DNA from: Phallusia fumigata
Lineage: Eukaryota; Chordata; Ascidiacea; Phlebobranchia; Ascidiidae
Reading direction: 5' to 3'
DNA length: 64,000 bases
Assembly (NCBI GenBank): GCA_008931825.1
Contig: QXVZ01001074.1
Location: forward strand, 1-64,000
The position numbers and the translations under genes are program-made. The notes beneath the pieces are model-generated. The model made no database searches. It saw nothing but the letters and a program-made list of their open reading frames with translations, and was not told where the DNA came from. This document shows, piece by piece, positions 46,801 through 60,700 of the stretch. Every line of letters begins with the position of its first letter. The stretch's first letter is position 1.

Positions 46801-48748
46801 TTTTGAAATTTGCACCAAGCCGAAGAAGTCCAGCCGGCCAACCACAACCGGGATTAATGGCGCCCTGTAGGATCTGGCTGGCGACCTAAATCCACCGACA
46901 ATTCGCGTGGTTGGTGTTGTGTGGCGTGGTCGGGCACTTGTCACTCTACGGCGCTCAGTGCCGAGCGAACCCGGTTAACCCGCCGAACGAGCCATGCAAA
47001 GTAGGCCACTGAACCTCTTTTTGTGCTGAAATGCGTCACGGGCACCTAGTCACTAACAAAGTGTATTTTAAGTTTTCCTAAACGACGCAAAGCTGGGTAG
47101 AGTGTCGATTGAGTTCACTTGACAGCAACGGTGCTGAACTAATCGCATTGCGCAATGAATGTTTTGCGTGAGGCGGCAACCGGCGGCTTTTATCCCGCTG
47201 CCGTAACGAAATTGTGGCTAAACACATTAGCGGCAAGATATCATGCTGCGTACTTGCAGGAGTACGTTTTGCTGGACTCTTCTCGGATAGTCTATGTTCG
47301 TGAGCCATGATATGCAGATGCGCGTAAACTTTGATGGCCTGTACTAATTGCCACAAAGCCGGTTTCTGTGGAAATGTTTGCTGCGTGATGTGCGCTTACA
47401 TTTAGGCAACTGTCAAACAGAAAAATGGCTAAACCCACGTACTGTAGTTCATTTTGAAAATGTGGGTAGGTAACTGTTATACCAGTGCAAAATCATGTCC
47501 GAAGATCGGCGTTCGAATGCCAAGGTTATGTGCTCCGGTTGTCGGTGTGTGTTTTTTGTCTCCTGCAGTAAAAAATATGTCAAAAGCTTTCCGTTAAACG
47601 CCAAACAAACAACTAAAGAATTGTTTCTGTGAATTGGGTCGCCAATAGCCTCAGCAGAAGCAAAATGAAACGGGTGCGTAGGCCGTTGTCAATGCTTGAT
47701 GTTCTAAAAATTGGCCCGTATGGTTTGGAATGGCCGTTGATTCCAAGAACTGTTTGTGGGAGGCATATATTAAACGCCTCTGCGTGACTACGAATGAAAT
47801 CGGAAACAACATCACACGTAGGCTTATACTAACGCAGCTTGCACTTGGCACCAACCTAGTTTAGTGCACTGTGTTGTGCGACTTGACCTATGATAGATTG
47901 CCACGGCGACGTAATGGTAATCACCAAGCCACGTGTGCCACAGCAGTTTCCGTTCATCTCGCTTCCTGAGTGCGCTCTGTTGACTGTATTGTTACCGCGC
48001 TAGCAGGCAGTGCGTGGTGAGCTGCTCAGAAGGCGGGCACAGACTCTGCTCAGAGCAATTGGGGGAAGAGACTTGGGCGCTCTGTTGTAGAGTCTTGCGT
48101 TGTACTTGTGGCGGTGTAATGATCGCAAATGTATTGAATGTGTGTGCGAGTTTACTGGAATTAAGTTACACCGATGGGTGTTTCTCTTTTGTGTAACCAG
48201 AGACAAATGAAAAGAAAAACTTTGTTAGCCGTATTTGCCACGTTAACGTTAACCAACTTAAACTGTTGCTACAGGTTGTACGGGCAAAGGTTGATTTTTA
48301 GTTTACTGAACAGAGAGTTTTATTGATTGCAAAACTTTTTTGGGAAGGTTGTGCAAAATGTCCATGTTTTATTTTGATGACAAAACTTTTCTTACAGTTA
48401 ACTGATGTTTGTTCTGATAACGCATAGGGTGCAAAAAATATTGATGTTCCTACTCAGTTCATCCAGTGCCATGACATAGGTATGGTTGGCCAAAAAAACA
48501 GCACCCATGCGTTCCAAAAACATCCTACCCGTACAGGTAAGTGACATTGTTTTCCTTGCATGGACTTGTCCATAAGTTTTAGAAAACTTGCTTAGTGTAC
48601 CAGCATCTCTGAATGTATCATCACTGAAAAAGAAATTAAATTATGTTGCAAAAAAATGTCTTTGTGTATTTGTTATTCTACGTCTATATTTGCATTCAAG
48701 TATAGAACATTTTACCAAACTGGATAAAAGTATAACGTTTGTTCCTAG
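43812..48748. other. Intergenic region before GREB1
   Basis: About 4.9 kb. The part up to 46.8 kb is very AT-rich with many T-runs and contains an 800-bp assembly duplication. From about 46.83 kb the composition switches abruptly to GC-richer, CpG-containing DNA up to about 48.2 kb, which could be the GREB1 promoter region. A 5' UTR exon may end near 48538 (tacag|gtaagtgac), splicing to the acceptor at 48748. No other gene, RNA or element was recognised. Confidence 0.5.
46019..46825. repeat. Assembly duplication of 45216-46017 after a single N
   Basis: A lone N at 46018 is followed by a copy of the preceding 800 bases at about 98-99% identity by eye, with a few substitutions and small indels. 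No coding content is involved. Same signature as at 1503, 2387 and 37475. Confidence 0.85.
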
Positions 48749-48769
48749 GTGGTGTCTTCTTCTGACCTA

Positions 48770-51700
48770 ATGGGTAGTAACCAGTCTGCCCATAAGGCTG
48801 CATTTGAGGAGGCTTTACACAGTAGCATTGAATCATCTTTACGATCAGCAGCAGTTGTTCCCAGCTCAGTTTTCTCCACATTATTCTTCTCCCTTCGACA
48901 ATCGAGTTCCGCAATACCTGACGATCAACAAGGTATGGTCAACATTGTTGACATTGTTAATAAGTGTCCAACCTTACACTTAATTTAGATGTGAAACCGA
49001 ATGTCAATCAATTGAGTGAGGAGGTGAGCAAGCATGCAGGCAGTGAACAAACAGAAGATAAGGCAGCTTCTACCGCCCTTGTTCCAAGCATATCACAACA
49101 GTTAACAGCAGCTATTTCCAGTCAGCAATCACCATCATCTGCTAAAGATGGTATATTGTGCTCAAAGGCCATTTCATGCATAATGTCTGTTATTAATGGT
49201 CCACTTCTGACATCTTTTAGTTGGATCTGTGTTTCCAACAGCCCAAATTCGACCACAAGGATTGCTCGCTGATCATCGAACACCTGATGGAAGACAAATT
49301 GGGCCACGGCCGACTATGCCACTTATTACCCAGCAGCAACACATGGAGGTGGACATATTTAGACCTAACCATATTGTAGATACATCAACACCAACAACAT
49401 TTTTTTTAAGCAGCTGCAAAGATTTAAGCAGCTCCAGCGGTTACGGGTATGGCAACAAATGCAAAGTGAGCAGCAGTCCAAATCTCAACCGATGGTCAGG
49501 AATCCTTCTGCCTCTGATGTTTTATATTCAGGACCAAATCAACTTGCCCTGTCAAGTCGTACCCAGCCTATGAGTCTGGAAATGAGGTATGTGCATAGTA
49601 ATTATTCTAATTTGTCATTTGGTCTCTAAAATTCTTGCTCAATGGCAGGAAACCCCCACCACCAATGCCAGCGCTGACATCTCCAATCAATGGCATGCAT
49701 GGCAATGGAACATCCAACACTCGAATGACTTTTGAAGGTAGAGCTGAAAGGCAAGGAAGCCGAATTGCAGGTACTTTCACGCTGCACAGTTACCAAACAA
49801 AACATCTGGTGCAGTTTATTGTTAAAAATTTTTAATATAAAATTCTTTTCAACGCTCTTGATATTACTGCCCTTTCTTAAGGTTTCTGCAAAACTGGAAA
49901 AGATATTCGGCTGTCCACGTTTGAGAACGACGTCATGTCCATGGCTGGCTTTCCCTTTACATATGCATTGTTATGTATGCAATTAAACCCAAGATCAGGG
50001 GATGCATCGACGCTGGTGATCATTGCGCTGAATCTCAAGTCTTTGCCTCCGCCGAACACTTCTGCCCAAGGTTTTTTAGCTTACTGGTTCTGTCAGACCT
50101 GTGGCAATAAATGAATGTTATGCTGGTTATCAAAGGTCTTGTTTCACGTCCTTCCGTTCCAAACGTTTTGTGTAAATTCGAGTCACTGACCAAACTGCCG
50201 TCCACGGAAACGCATGTCATTGTCCTAGCCTAATTTTCCTTTTTTTCTGTCAGCACTGTCAGCGCAGTGTGTCGGGTGCGGGGAAAAGGCACTGCACACC
50301 TTCAGCCAGCTGTCAGAACACATCGGCCTGGAAGCGACCGTGGATTTGACAAGCCCAAGACTGTCCACCAATTCCAGCCAGCTCATTGGTGCTCACGCAC
50401 AATTTTACCTCGTCAAGGATCCCAAAGTCCCAAGCCGTTTGATAAGAGGCCCTCCGATCTTGTGGAACAAAGGCACAGAAGGTAGAATTTGTGCATAACG
50501 CGATAATACGAGTTTTTCTCATGTGTATACGTTTACAGGACAACTGCAGTCCGGGTTGCCCTCCCCAAGAGCAGGAATATTGCCTGTCATGGCTTCGCCT
50601 CAGTTGGGTCAAAAATCGAATCTACCGTCTGCACCTCCGACCTCTCGCTTGCCAGGCACCCAGAATCTTGACTCGCCCCTGCAGAACGCCATCCATCGCC
50701 TGCACGGGCAGCCCCACCCGTTGCTGGGCAGGTCGATGTCTGGCCCGTCCCAACGCAACATTCCTGATACACTCAAGCGACTTAGCTCCAACATGTCAAT
50801 GGGTAAACATGTGTTTTATTTCCTGATTTTTAGCAAATATGTGCCCCCTTTTAATGAGGGACGCATATTGTCACCAATCAAGCTATGCGGATGTTTAAGA
50901 TACCTTCCAAAACATGTTTTGTATACGATGTGCCTAACTTGCTTTTAAAATCAGTTTGAAACAGATGTGCGTAAAAAATTTTTTATTGTTATAAAATGTT
51001 AAATTGTTTTCAGGTGATGACGAGACGCAAGATCAACTTCAGCCCAAACGGTACATGATAAATCGTGACACCTCAGCTTTTTCCACCGTCGATATATCTC
51101 CTGACTTGGCCTTCAACATACAGCGAAAGCCGGTCGTTGTTTTTCTGTGTCCCACCAACAATCTACCTCGCTTTTCCGGCGACATCTCCAATATTACTGT
51201 GACGCAAACTTATTCTGAATGCTTTAAGGAACCCCTGACTAGCGTAAGTGTCGAATGAACCCTCTTCTGGATCACACTGTTGTTGCAACGAAAATCGTTT
51301 GTTTACAGATTAAGGAGCAATTAGATTTCGCCGATCATTCCCCGTTGTCCAACGATGTCATGTTACTAATTACAATGCAATATGTTGTTTCACTTGGTAA
51401 GAATGCAAGTTGCATAGTTTTAAATAAACCTTATACCAATTAAATACCTTAACCTTTATTACGATTGCTGCTACACATTTTTATAACTTATTTTACTATT
51501 ATCAGATCATTTTTGTGCGTTAAAACTTGGGCTCAGTGCGCTTAACTGCAAGCAAGATACGAAAACCAGTCTATGCTTCAGGTGCGGAACGGGAATTGAG
51601 CAAGGAAGGTCTGTCGGATACAATCGTGCAAGCTCGACGAAGTCTCCCCGACACGTTCCTCGCCACCGTGAAAGAACTGAAGCCGACAAGTGTGATCAGT

Positions 51701-54700
51701 CTTGCCAATTTTTTCGCCTCCACATCACAAGACCGTGTTAGGATGATCGTCAGCGAGGTACTTTAGTAAAACCAAGTGGACATATAAAAAACTGTAATGT
51801 TGTCGCACAGTAAATAAGTTATTGTAATTTCTAGAAATTATGGGATCTTGACGCTAGGTTTGTTTGTTTGTTTTGGAATTGACTTTGAACAACGCACTAG
51901 AAAGCGTCTGAATAATGTTTGCAGATCAACGATATTCTGACAAGTGTTAGTTTGTTTTGACCACTTCCATATGTCACCTGCTTTTCGTGTGGGGTAGCCG
52001 TCTATGTCGTTGATACTTCTGGTATCTCGTTTTAACAGCGTTTCTCTCCGACAATGGCGCTGACTTTTCGTTTGCTTTGCAGTTGTCCAGCGCTGATGCA
52101 ATTACACAATGTTTGCGCAACCTCGCCAGCCCGACGCGACCCCTGTACCAAATGGCTGTGCACGTCACCTCGATGACCGGCACCTGCAATCTCCAGTTTC
52201 ATCTCGTCGTTTCCAGTGAGTGGACCGCCACAAAAGCCGCCCGAACACAAAATATCGCTTAATAATTAACCGCCAAGTGCTTGGCAAACAGAAAAGGCAA
52301 AGTTTACGGAACCGCCTACCATTTGCATGCACTTGGACGCCGGGCAAGTGCTCACGTTCCCACAGTGTGTTGAAGACGCAAAACGTTACTTGTCCATGCT
52401 GGGGAGTTGAACGTTTCCTGATCACCTTTGCATTGCAGGTAAACGAAAGTGCCGGACGATGAGCGAACATTTGCTTTCCACTGAAGATCAGTCGGCGCTT
52501 TTGAAGCAGAGCTTGGTGTCGTTGCCTTTTACACAGCTTCGCTTGTCTTTGTCCGGTAAGTTTGAAAGGACTTAGTGGTGCAAAAAATCAATCAAATAAC
52601 TGGTTCTTGTAGTGTTTCCTGTTTATCTGTTGTCCACACTAGCTCCATATCCGTTGTGGCTGGTTTAATCTTCATGTTGCGGGCTTGCGTCCGTTAAGCA
52701 CATCTGTTGACAAAACTGGTCCCTTTGGTCTTAATTTGTCTTGCACCAAAATTTTTCCACGGTATAGGTTTGAACTTTAGGTCAATGTTTTTGCAAAACC
52801 AACCTTTCAACTGCAGGACTTCGCAGCCACACTTAGGAATGCTCGTTTGTCTGCTAAAAAAAAGTGTCTTTCGCAGGCCCTTTCGCCGTGTGTAACAATG
52901 TACCTCATCAACCATCGCCGCCTGCCTTTCAACTGTTCGTTCCGCGACGACATGAATCTCCCAATCATACCTCAATCACTGCACAGTGTCCGACGTTTCT
53001 CCAACACGAAGCTCACCTCGTGTCTTTGCTCACCTCGAAAGTAAGTAACATGCGTTGGTATCAAAATGCACCGCCATCAGTTGATTTTTCTTGACTTGAT
53101 TCAAGCTATGGGCGGAACACTACACTAGAGTCATCTCGTACACAACATATATTCTCCTGCAATTATTGATTCGCCGTGACCATCCTTAATTTTTTCAGTA
53201 TGCTTTCATTGCAGATCTTGGAATGCCAAGGCAGCCTCAACTTCTCAGTCTTCACCTCGTTGCGATTTATTTTTCTTCTACCTCCCTGTCCCGCTTTGCA
53301 CAATCAAACAGTGTCCACCATTACACACTCGGGTGTTTTGTCGGATATCTACAAAACCTTCCTACCGGGATCGGCCTTGTCGTCACAGGTTGTCATGACG
53401 ATGGAGCCTTCTAGCAAACAAAGGTGGTAGCAAGACCCATGTTTTAAACCCTGCTTTGAATACAACATGCCTTAAAGAAGTTTTGTGCTTTAGGTTGCTG
53501 TCTGTTTGCAAGCAATGGGAAGATACCTCAACACTTCTGGTTATCATACAGCTGGAAGCAAACCTTACCTCAAATAAGTAAGTGTGCTATTTCGAGTGGA
53601 ATTGATCTGCTAGTTCTTAAGAAGCATAACGTCAATGTTTTCACGCCGTAGTGGAATTTTGACAATACTTGGCAACACATTTTGATAACGTGTCCAATCA
53701 TTCTCGGAAATATACTTCAGACTTGTTGCGCTTCTGTCCAATTTGCCCTTATGCGTACCATGGAGGCGATTTTAACCATATTTTAGGTGCAAGATGTGGC
53801 TGGGATTATGGTAGCAGTGAGCCCTTATTCTTTTTTTGCAGTTCAGACGAAAGCGATTTCCTCAACAACACCTCTGTTACGAACTCGAAAAATGTGCTAG
53901 TTGTGCAATGTACCTCATCACCCTACTTACTCCTCACAAACCGTTCCCGAATTGCCCATGGCCATGCGGTTCGCGCGCTGCCAACGGTCGGTCTCCATAG
54001 CAATGTAAGTTTACGATAGTCGTTTTTTTGCAATGGTCTTGTCCTTTGTGTTGCCAATCTTACCAAAGTCCAAACCAACGAACATGAGACAATTCCAGCT
54101 AATTTCATTCCGGTGTAATTTAAGCCGACGCCTTCTCTAATGCGTAATTTTCAATTCAGGACAACACCAGCGGCGAATCAGACACCCTTCCATTAGCAAC
54201 TGTGTTTGATTCACAGTACGAGGCGATCAAATGGAGCCTTTTGGACAAGTAAGAGTGACCATTGTAATTGGGTTGTACGTCTTTGTACATTGGTGTACAA
54301 CGCAACAGCCACCGTGCTTATCTTTATGCCCTGTGGCTTGATCGAGGCTTTGTAATGCCTTAAATAGATAGCTATCCGGTTTCTTTCGGTTGGTCGCTAA
54401 TAGACAATGGAATTTGTGGTCGGCGTCGGTCCTAGCCATAATTCGGTCATGTTCCTTTTGCAAGTTTTAACGGGTAATCTTGCTTAATGGTTTAAAACTT
54501 CATTACCCAAATGCGCAGAAATGACCTACCCTGTTATTATCAGCTGTAGTTCTTTACTACATGATAAATGTCGCACATTTTTTATCGTGCAAAGAAGTAC
54601 TTTACTAACTTTTTGTGGGGTGCTTCTAAAGCGGATACTTAAACCCGCATTTACGCCTGTATATTTTGCAGCAATTTTATGCTCCACACATCTTTGGTGG

Positions 54701-57700
54701 CATGCGAGTTGATGTTACAACAATACGCCGGAGCGATCACGCAAGAGGCTTACGGCGTTGATGAAAGCTGGAGAGTTGACCCTCAACGTGCCCGTCTCCT
54801 TTCGCCAGTCATTACAAGAGTTGTTCAGGTACCGTGACATTCAAATTAGTTGCTTCTGTTGAGGTCAAATATATGCTGCAGGATTAGGTTACGAAGCATT
54901 ACCGACCATTTAACCATGAAAGCACAAATTCGTCATGGACATATAGTAGAAGTGTTTGTTCGGGATAGTAGTTAGCATGGTTGATTTCATGCACGTTGCT
55001 TTAAATGTGTAGCTCGTTTATTTGCGCACCAGGCGTTACATGGTATCATAATAATATGTGGAAATTTCGTACTGTCGGTTTTATGTTACTTTTTATATCC
55101 TTTTCACTAATTAAGAATGTCCTGGATAAGCAATATCTAAATCTCCAACAGAACTGACTGACGATGCCAATGTAGGCGAAATATATCTTCCTTTTGTATT
55201 ATACCGACTGATTCTGTCAGCATTTGAGACTGTTCTCTCAGTTTGTTCAGATTTTCACTAACTCCCGCACTCGGGAGGATTATTCTCATACATTGTGCGC
55301 AGGTCTTCGTTTATTATTTGCGCCGCCCCCAGCGAAAAACAAAACCGCACAACACAGCGTTGCCTAGCAATGCGCTTGATTGTTCAATTTAACAACACGA
55401 TTCCGAAAAATAGCTTCATTTGAATACAAGCAAACCGCCGGACGCGACATTTGTGGGATACTGTGTCATCGCCGAATTCTAAGCGTTCGTTTATCTTCCA
55501 CTTACCAAACAGGAAACTAACGACAAAATGATTATTTTTCTCTCTTAGGATCTCATGCGTTCATCTCGTGACGGCGATGGTGCCATGGTGATCGTCCGAA
55601 TCCCGTCATCGATCCTGGCCACCCGCTTTCACGACTCAATTACCGAAACTAGAGACAAACTGGGTCTTGAGCGTGTCTTCGAGGTTTGTTTTTTCCTTTC
55701 CGTAATGTAGTGTTTTCAAATTGTTTCGTAATGCGCCCCTTTGGAAAGGTTGGTTTGACTTTCGACGCGCCTGCTACAAGAGTTTGTTTTTTAAAACTTT
55801 TTATAAATCTTAACCGTTGTAAATAGCCTATATCAAAGATTAGTCCTACGTGCACTGCATTCGTGGCTGTGACACACATGCGTCCTCGATATATACTAAA
55901 CTGCGCCGTGTTTAGGGCACTGTATCCTTTGTTGAACTGTGTAAGCTGGCTCGATTATCTCTAGACCTAATACGTTCTTGCTTCGTAGCTGCGTGGTCCA
56001 TGATTTTTCTTTATTGTTACTGTAACTATGAGCTTAAGGATTGTGACATACATGTCGTGTTATCGCGCAGGTGGTGCTATATTCCAGTTGCGACAAAGAA
56101 GTTGCCCTGTCACGACATTTTCTAAGGATGCTAAAGGTTCGTTTTGTGAAGAGATTTGCCGCATTACCAAAAAGACATCAATTAACCTATGTTTCTCGCT
56201 ACAGAATTGGAATCCGGAAACAAGAGATTGGATGCCAACTTCACTCGAGGATCTGGTCGGTATTCCGTGTATTGTAGTGTATGAAGGTGAAGGCCTAGTC
56301 AACCAACGTATACCAAGGTAAGGAAAAGCTTGCAGGCCTCGAAGTGTGTAAATAGTTATGTTTTTTTGCAAAAACATCCGTGTGCAATTGGGCTGTGCCC
56401 AAGCCGTGTAGGCGCATTTGGCAAAATTAGCGCACCAAGTAGCCACCAAAATGCGTAACGCTAAAAATTGCCGCAGGAACATTCAGCACGTCGATCTCCG
56501 TATGGTGTTCGAGGGCTCTGGCGATTTGAATCGCAGCTTGATCGAGCGGGAACTGTCAATCTGCCATCCGGTCTGCTATCAACCCGCCAACGCAAGCCAG
56601 CGCACGCAGTCGCCACCCAAAAAGCGCCAGAAACATTCGTCGGACGACGAGGGAGCCCTACAAGTGGTGGAACAAGAAGGTAATACTATTACAGCCTTTA
56701 TTTGAATTTGATTGAGTCCTAGGGATTTTTTTTACTTTAATTTTGTTCGTAGACGACAGCGTCCCCGACCCACCTGCAGTAGATGATGCGGACGAAGCGG
56801 AAGCTTGTGCGTGGGAACATGATGAGAGGAGGTGGGTCCGGTCCGGTTTATTGTGTAGTGGTCGGCGTATTGAAGCTACGTGGGATAAACCTTAGCTCTG
56901 CAAAAAATCGGAACCCTCTGCTACCATGATTCTAATTCAATATAGATTGTGTATTGGCTCCAAACCTAGCGATCTTCAGAGTAGAATATTGAATGCTAAG
57001 GATTAGAATTCGTACAGATTCGAACACAAAACAGGAACTGCATGGTAGCAATGGGTAACGGAATTGACATTGTGTTATTCACAACGGCTACTAAACATTT
57101 CGTTTGCACTTCGTTTTGACATTTAAAGGTGAAGCGGCGCCGATGTAACGCCGTTTGTTCCGTTATTCCGATAATAGTCGCACATTTAGAGTGGTAGTAA
57201 ATAAGTATAGTGAAAAGGCGCAACAAGTAACAGAATAACAGAATACTTAAGTATCGGAAAAAATTTATCGTGCAACTTTTTTTGTTGTACATTTGTAATA
57301 GCTTCGGGGCTCAAAATAGTAGTTTTGACTAAATTTTTGACTTAAAAAGGTTTTAACGCTATTTGCACGTAACCATAATGATAGCAGGCCTGACGTTGTT
57401 TAGATAAGACGTTGCAATGGAAACTGGCCGCGCCTAATTAAATCTATCAGAAAGCACTGGGCACTTCTTAAAGTTAAAGCCAGTTATTGTTTTTAACTTC
57501 GAGAAGTAAGTGTTGTTTTGTTACTTGTAGTTCTGTGTGTCAATCTGGCAGGTTTTATATTCATGGACACGATTCCCGTCCAACGATTTTAGGGCACCTG
57601 CGCTTGTTTAGAAGGTCTTTGCCACAATACACTGCTTTGTGGGGGGATGCGACGCCGATGTGCACAACGCTTTTCGAAGTGATATCCAACAACACACGCA

Positions 57701-60700
57701 AGTTAAACTGCCTTGATGCTTTTCAGCACTGACGTGGCAGATGCAGGTGCAAGTCGAAAGCGTGAACGCAAGGACTCATCTGATTCACCTATGGATTTCG
57801 TCAGTCTGGCGATGAAGGAAGCAGACCTGACTTCCACGGGAAAGGGTATTAATCTTACCCCCGTTATTTTATTCTTTTTTGCCCTTTGTTCACAATATGG
57901 TCTTTCCCAGGTAAAGACTTGGCAAATGTCAAACACACGATGCCCACTGCTATTCTGCCTCAGAATGTATATGACCTTTTGGAAGACAACAAACAGGTAT
58001 TTAATTGTTGATTTTTTAACCTAGTCACTTCACTATAGCGCCCTAGCATTGCAAAGTTGAAGTGTTTGTCTCGTTTTATCTAAAAATGATGGTAGGGCGA
58101 GATGACAAGTGAGACGTTCCATCGGTGATTACCAAGCAACTGCATACAATATGGTTTAGCAGCTTCCTGTTTTGAAGGCTTTTTCCATTGTCAAGTCTTT
58201 GTTGTCTCAAATCTATTGTATTCGAAAGCACGATTTTCAGAGAATTGATTCGAACTCCATTGTGACACAAGAATAGGTTTTAAATGCATTTGGCGCATAG
58301 TTAAACTTCGGGTGGAAGACCATCTGGTAATGTGTTGAAGTTGTTTCTCTGCTAGGGCCTTCCCACCATCACCAGCCTTCCCCCACATCCTCTGTGTACA
58401 TGGATCGACTCTCTTCATCCACAGCTACACCCTGACAGCTCTCCACAAGAGGCAGCTGACTTTTATAGGTAAGAAACCCGGGATAGTGTCTGCAGCATTG
58501 CAAACCTATGTTCATGCGTCTAAACTATGTCCAACATTTGTTATTGTGCATAACAGTTTTTGCTTAGAAAGTGAATACCACGAGCTTCCCAAAAAAGGTT
58601 TGAAATTACAGATAGCAATCTACATTTACAGATTGCAAGAAACGCGAAATTAAACAGTAGCTTGTTTAGATACAATCGAATTGTTGCTTTATTAATTAAT
58701 TGATACGCTTGGCGTTAAACCGAACCTATTGTATTGTGTGCTTTCCTCTTAACGACATTCCGGCTCATTCGAATATTCCAGAAAATGGTGCAAACCCGTC
58801 CACGGGCACCCCGACTTTTTTGACGGGTCCCTGTCGAGCAGTGGTGACACGAGCAACCCAATCTCCGTCCATCCTCGGCGGTTTCTACTGGTTACCCACC
58901 CGACAACTGACACAACTCGTGTTTGCTGTCGGTTTCTGCAACAACTACACAGGTACGGTGCAGTTTTTCCTTGTGTTTTCCACACATGCAGTTTTTGCTA
59001 GCAAAATAGCATCTAAAGGGGTCGTGTGAGTACAATGGCGATTACGAGCGGGCCACCACTTTGCATTTAGGATGGTACCTGGAAATTTACAAGTTTGGCT
59101 CTGTAGAGAACTAAGTAGATGCAAAAGTATTGTTCCAAATAGGATAACAGTAAAGGAAACTTTGAGGTCAGCCCACGTACACCTCAATAGCAATAAATTG
59201 TCATTTTTTATCCTTCCAAACCTCCATACGCTTTTCGACAGTTCGCTGATGAAACTCCACGAAGTCGAAGTGTACGACGACGGCGAAGACTTGGAAGACG
59301 TGAGTACATTATCTTCAAAACTCTACCGCACAAACACCCACAAAAAATACGTTATCCGTATTCTGCAGGTGGATTGTGATTCCACTTTCCGAACACTGCT
59401 TCCCAACCCGCAGTGCAGAGAACAGAGTCAGATCGTCAACTCGTGCGACTACTTGGAACAACTGTCCTCACAAGGTCGGTATATGTCTGCTCCTGTTATT
59501 GTTTATCGCACCTAAGAAAGACACAGTGTTGGATTTGAACAGACTTGGTGGATGGTACATCAAAAGCATTTTAGTATTTCAGAGGCGTTTTGGTCGGGTC
59601 TACTTATTTTACGCCTTTTTGTGCCCAAAAATGGGCCCTTTATCGTTCACAGGCTCTTTACTTTCAAAAGATTTAACCAAATGCGTAAAAAGTATTACAA
59701 ATAGGATGCTTTTTATTGATTAGTGGTTACCCATAAAACGAAAAGGAAAATGGTGAAAATAAAATATCATGTTTATGTCACAGTTTATGTGGGGTAGTGA
59801 CATATATTTGGATCAATTCCCTATTAGTTTTGACTGGCGTTGAAAAGCGGCGCTTCACAATAATGAGCATGTTCGTGAAAATACCATCTGTCAATTTTTT
59901 CGTCATTGCAATTGTCAGTTCTTGGAAACGTTGCGCTTTATTTTCAACAGTTCTAGCTTATCAACAGGATGCCCTGTTTTTAGTAATGCCTAAAGCATTG
60001 GACGGCCAGCCAAATTGAGTTGCTCTATTTCCTTGTAACCAACTACCAATTGTTTGATGTTTGCCGCCCGATCTAGCACAAATGTATTGTTTCGCTATCT
60101 TTGCTGCATCTGATGTGCAATTTAATTACATTTGAATTTTATTCACGTGGGCCCCAAATTTCACGTAGCTCTGTTGCAGACATAGGACGTAATAAAAACA
60201 TGAAAAATTGAGCTGGGTTAACACCTTTTCCGGTTTTGCTAATTTTTCAGGCCAGCTTATAACTGTTTGTTAACTTGTTCCATGTCAGATGCTGGTTTGA
60301 AAAGGAAGATGGTGACGACGTTTAACTCGAATGTAAACGCGTGCAGCGTACGGACGAACGCAGAAGAGGTAAACATATTTTTCTGCTCTGTGGACGTTGC
60401 TTCGCGTTTCCGCCCTTTTATTCGATTAGAAATACATCATGTAGAGCCCTTCCGCATTTTTATGCACATTAGGCAGCAGCTGATACCAGTGAGGCCGAAA
60501 CAAGGTCCCTGGTGCTTACAGCGAGCGGCTACAAGGGCGAGATACATTACCGACTTATCATACCCAACAAGTTCATGCTGAACTTCATCTACGGACGAGC
60601 GTCGAATGGTGAAACGCAGCTAAGAACATTGCGCCTAAAGTGCAAGGTTGGTGGCTGTAAGAATTGTGTTACAAGTGTTATGTCTGCACTTATTGGCAAT

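Noticed and set aside
47078-48206. Short open frames on both strands in the GC-richer stretch before GREB1
   Set aside because: Mutually overlapping, with no recognised domains and no connecting splice sites; explained by fewer stop codons in GC-rich DNA.
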